Shown here: piece after piece, positions 6,541-8,434 of the stretch
Layout: each line of letters begins with the position of its first letter
How positions within the stretch are numbered: position 1 is the first letter of the stretch
NCBI GenBank assembly: GCA_023429265.1
Contig: JAEYVS010000188.1
Coordinates: 1-8,434 of the forward strand
Length of the DNA: 8,434 nt
Origin: Bacteroidota bacterium
GTDB taxonomy: Bacteria; Bacteroidota; Ignavibacteria; Tepidaquicellales; Tepidaquicellaceae
Direction: 5' to 3'
The notes under the pieces: generated by a model
Seen by the model: the letters and a program-made list of their open reading frames with translations, nothing else
Told to the model about the DNA's origin: nothing
Database searches by the model: none
Made by a program: the position numbers and the translations under genes

Positions 6541-6595
6541 CCCCTCTCCTTACCAAGGAGAGGGGAAGACACGATGAAATCGTGTCGGGGAGAGG
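6541..6595. repeat. Second palindromic element: two adjacent perfect hairpins
   Basis: The first hairpin is CCCCTCTCCTT (6541-6551), loop ACC, AAGGAGAGGGG (6555-6565), an 11-bp perfect stem. The second is GACACGAT (6568-6575), loop GAA, ATCGTGTC (6579-6586), an 8-bp perfect stem. GGGGAGAGG (6587-6595) follows and could pair instead with CCTCTCC (6543-6549), enclosing the second hairpin. The C-rich/G-rich outline resembles another commonly dispersed intergenic repeat. It lies between convergent genes and has no T-tract directly after the stems on either strand, so terminator function is possible but not of textbook form. Confidence 0.7.
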
Positions 6596-6600
6596 TCATC

Positions 6601-6628
6601 TTAATTCTTAATTCTAAATTTTTAATTG
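6601..6628. repeat. Degenerate 7-bp tandem repeat, four units
   Basis: Four consecutive heptamers can be read: TTAATTC, TTAATTC, TAAATTT, TTAATTG. The first two are identical and the others differ by one or a few bases. The last unit overlaps the stop codon and final codons of the lipoprotein gene on the minus strand. It directly follows the G-rich end of the second palindromic element. Confidence 0.5.
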
Positions 6629-7179
6629 ATTATCGTTACCCAATTCAGATCGATATCCGTCTCACCGACATCAGGATCACCGGGAGGAGGCTGCTTCTCA
6701 CCGGGCTGATGCTTGAGGATCGTCTTGACGGTTCCTGTGCTTGCAGCACCGTTCACCCAACTCGTAAGTAAACCAATTGGCCATCCGTTCTTATCAGCAT
6801 CTTCATATGCAATGTCAGTATTAACTCCTACCGGGAAAAAGAAAAACTGGTGATCTGCGCCTTCTTCTTCTACTTCATTTGAAATAGTATCAATTTCTGA
6901 TGGATTGCTTTCGTTGAGCAATATTATCCTGACTGAGTAACTCGAATCTGCAGTGATTCGTATTGTGTCAAACCTCTCCGGTGGATTTCCTCCCTCACCG
7001 TCTATGTCTCTGAAAATAAATTCCTGCATATGGTCACTGGTTAGATGGTCGAATTGAAGGATCATCGTGGTTATAACTTCACCTTCGTTAGGTGGTTCTG
7101 GATTTACAATGTCGTCAGAAGTGCATCCGTGAATTACTAATACTAATAATAGAAATATGCTTAATGTTATTTTTTTCAT
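6622..7179 (-). CDS. Small outer-membrane/surface lipoprotein paired with a TonB-dependent receptor
   Basis: 185 residues. A signal peptide MKKITLSIFLLLVLVI ends in the lipobox IHGC, so Cys19 is the likely lipidation site; His at -2 is slightly unusual. The mature start CTSDD has acidic residues like the lipoprotein export signals that send Bacteroidota lipoproteins to the cell surface. The body shows EVITTMILQF (34-43), RDIDGEGGNPP (57-67), ILLNESNP (86-93), a Glu-rich stretch running into DHQFFFFP (109-116), DADKNGWPIGL, LKHQPGEK (155-162) and GDPDVGETDIDLNW (167-180). This resembles small proteins annotated in Bacteroidota as 'type 1 periplasmic binding fold' next to TonB receptors; that is recall and the biochemical role is unknown. 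The clustered Glu, Asp and His residues could bind metal. It starts 12 bp after the receptor gene, indicating one operon. No Shine-Dalgarno is visible. Confidence 0.8.
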   Translation of the reverse strand: MKKITLSIFLLLVLVIHGCTSDDIVNPEPPNEGEVITTMILQFDHLTSDHMQEFIFRDIDGEGGNPPERFDTIRITADSSYSVRIILLNESNPSEIDTISNEVEEEGADHQFFFFPVGVNTDIAYEDADKNGWPIGLLTSWVNGAASTGTVKTILKHQPGEKQPPPGDPDVGETDIDLNWVTIIN

Positions 7180-7191
7180 AATTGTTATAAG

Positions 7192-8434
7192 TTAAAATTT
7201 AACCGGTACTATTAGCCTCAAAGTGATGTTTCTGCCCGGATCATCTGTATAGTACCTGAATCTGTTTAAATAATCCCTGTAAGAAGTCTCGAATATGTTA
7301 TCCACGCTTAATCCAAAACGCAGCTCCTGCTTTCCAACAGGTATTGTAAATTCTATGTCTGAATTAAAAAGCATGTATCCGTCTGGAGGCGGTACATAAT
7401 CCGTATTTGCAGGCACTCGCGTCTGCTTTAATACATTTAATGATGAAACGCTGAACGAAACATCTTTAAAAATTGAAATATCTCCTGTTTTTAACGTTAA
7501 CGTATTCTCGAATCTATCGGCAGGGATTAAGAACAGGTAATCATCAGCTGTTAGATTAAATGCTCTCACTATAGACGCCTTCGACTCGATATTCAGGAAG
7601 GAAAATATGTCATAGCTTATGTCAGCGTCCAGCCCCTTGAATTCGACATTAGTCTGCTCATAATAAAATGCGGGAAATGCACCCCGTATTGTTAGTATCG
7701 CAGGAGGTCTGGGCTCGAGGTATATGAAGTCACTTATGTAATTATAATACAATGTCGCCTCTGCGTGGAAATTCTTTTCATTATCATAATGGAATGTCCC
7801 GATTGCCTGGTATGACTTCTCAGGCGTAAGACTCTCATTGCCAACTTCATAAGATGCTGAGCCGTGATGTACGCCGTAGCTGAATAACTCGCTCGCCGAT
7901 GGAGGTCTCCACGATGTACCGAGGTTCAGGCTGAACCACATATCCTGCTTTAACCAGTATTTTCCTCCCAGTACTCCCGAGAAATTACTGTGCGAAAAAT
8001 CCGGAGAGTAAATATTTCCGTTTATGTTCTTATATATCTTCTGCCATTTGTAATCGTAACGTATTCCTGCTTCGAGTTCGAGCATTCCTATATTGGTTTG
8101 TTCAATGGCGTAGATCCCACCGGAATAGTTTTCGAAGTTTGGTATGAAATCCCTTCCTTTTGCCAGGTTAGTCTGTCGCATTATGCTCAATCCTGTCTTT
8201 CCTTTAAAGGGTCCTAAATTCCTGTGCTCCAGCATTACATCACCGGAATATGTGGTGATACCAAAGAAAAGCTCAGGCTGCGATAATAGCGCTGGATTGC
8301 TCGGAGTATGGTTATCGAATTCAGACCTCTCATTGTATTGCCACGAGTAATCTGCGGTAAGACGTGTATCCTTTCCCGTGACTAAGTATCCTTTTAGTTT
8401 AAACAGGTCGTGGTGAATGTCCTGGTACGGTCTT
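7192..8434 (-). CDS. TonB-dependent outer-membrane receptor, C-terminal barrel (5' end cut by window edge)
   Basis: 413 residues to the stop at 7192 are visible. The frame stays open to the right edge, so Met at 8235 is internal and not a start. The plug domain, TonB box and signal peptide lie outside. What remains has the alternating aromatic/polar strands of a 22-strand beta-barrel. Marks include RPYQDIHHDL (near 8400-8433), a barrel motif of siderophore/metal receptors, LEAGIRYDYKW, LNLGTSWRPPSASELFSYG, ESLTPEKSYQAIG, GLDADISYD, SVDNIFETSYRDYLNRFR and the closing VPVKF with a terminal Phe, the usual assembly signal recognised by the BAM complex. These receptors import a ligand across the outer membrane using the TonB-ExbBD motor. 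The long extracellular loops give no clear substrate; the barrel resembles ZnuD/CirA-type receptors, so a metal or metal chelate is a guess. The lipoprotein gene follows after 12 bp. Confidence 0.92.
   Translation of the reverse strand, partial: RPYQDIHHDLFKLKGYLVTGKDTRLTADYSWQYNERSEFDNHTPSNPALLSQPELFFGITTYSGDVMLEHRNLGPFKGKTGLSIMRQTNLAKGRDFIPNFENYSGGIYAIEQTNIGMLELEAGIRYDYKWQKIYKNINGNIYSPDFSHSNFSGVLGGKYWLKQDMWFSLNLGTSWRPPSASELFSYGVHHGSASYEVGNESLTPEKSYQAIGTFHYDNEKNFHAEATLYYNYISDFIYLEPRPPAILTIRGAFPAFYYEQTNVEFKGLDADISYDIFSFLNIESKASIVRAFNLTADDYLFLIPADRFENTLTLKTGDISIFKDVSFSVSSLNVLKQTRVPANTDYVPPPDGYMLFNSDIEFTIPVGKQELRFGLSVDNIFETSYRDYLNRFRYYTDDPGRNITLRLIVPVKF

Noticed and set aside
6461..6628. CRISPR array or rho-independent terminator
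   Set aside because: There are no regularly spaced identical repeats with spacers, and neither hairpin is followed by a T-run on either strand; dispersed palindromic repeats explain it better.
7192..8235. TonB receptor as a complete 347-residue protein starting at Met 8235
   Set aside because: The same frame is open to the window edge and upstream residues include the conserved barrel motif QDIHHDL, so the Met is internal.

Overview
The window looks like a chromosomal fragment of a diderm bacterium from the Bacteroidota/Ignavibacteriota (Chlorobi-group) side of the tree. This is inferred from three things. There is a TonB-dependent outer-membrane receptor paired with a small lipoprotein of a Bacteroidota-like type. 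None of the eight gene starts visible in the window has a convincing Shine-Dalgarno sequence, and most have A/T-rich leaders instead. The base composition is moderately AT-rich. No rRNA, tRNA, CRISPR array, transposase or phage gene is visible, and no gap without a gene exceeds about 170 bases.

Region 1 (1-1886, minus strand) is a compact partner-switching regulatory operon. In transcription order it encodes a STAS-domain anti-anti-sigma factor (RsbV/SpoIIAA-like), a small GHKL ATPase (RsbW/SpoIIAB-like) and a tandem-GAF protein. The GAF protein runs off the left edge just where an RsbU/SpoIIE-type PP2C phosphatase domain would be expected to begin. Together they form the classic kinase / phosphorylatable antagonist / phosphatase trio. 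No sigma factor is encoded beside it in the window, and the ATPase has Tyr in place of the usual adenine-contacting Asp.

Region 2 (2054-6456, plus strand) is transcribed divergently from region 1 across a gap of about 170 bp that holds a perfect 10-bp inverted repeat. It carries anmK (anhydro-N-acetylmuramic acid kinase, cell-wall recycling), a dihydropteridine-reductase-like short-chain dehydrogenase (SDR), an extended SDR/NAD-dependent epimerase with a TTG start, and an aldehyde dehydrogenase. Spacings are 9, 41 and 21 bp, so the four are probably co-transcribed. Only AnmK has a confidently known substrate; the shared purpose of the three redox enzymes is unknown.

Region 3 (6457-6621) separates convergent genes. 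It holds two different palindromic elements of dispersed-repeat character back to back, followed by a degenerate 7-bp tandem repeat that runs into the stop codon of the next gene.

Region 4 (6622-8434, minus strand) is a two-gene outer-membrane uptake unit: the C-terminal barrel of a TonB-dependent receptor (N-terminus beyond the right edge) and, 12 bp downstream, a lipoprotein with acidic residues after the lipidated Cys. Its substrate is not established; a metal such as zinc is a hypothesis from barrel resemblance only.
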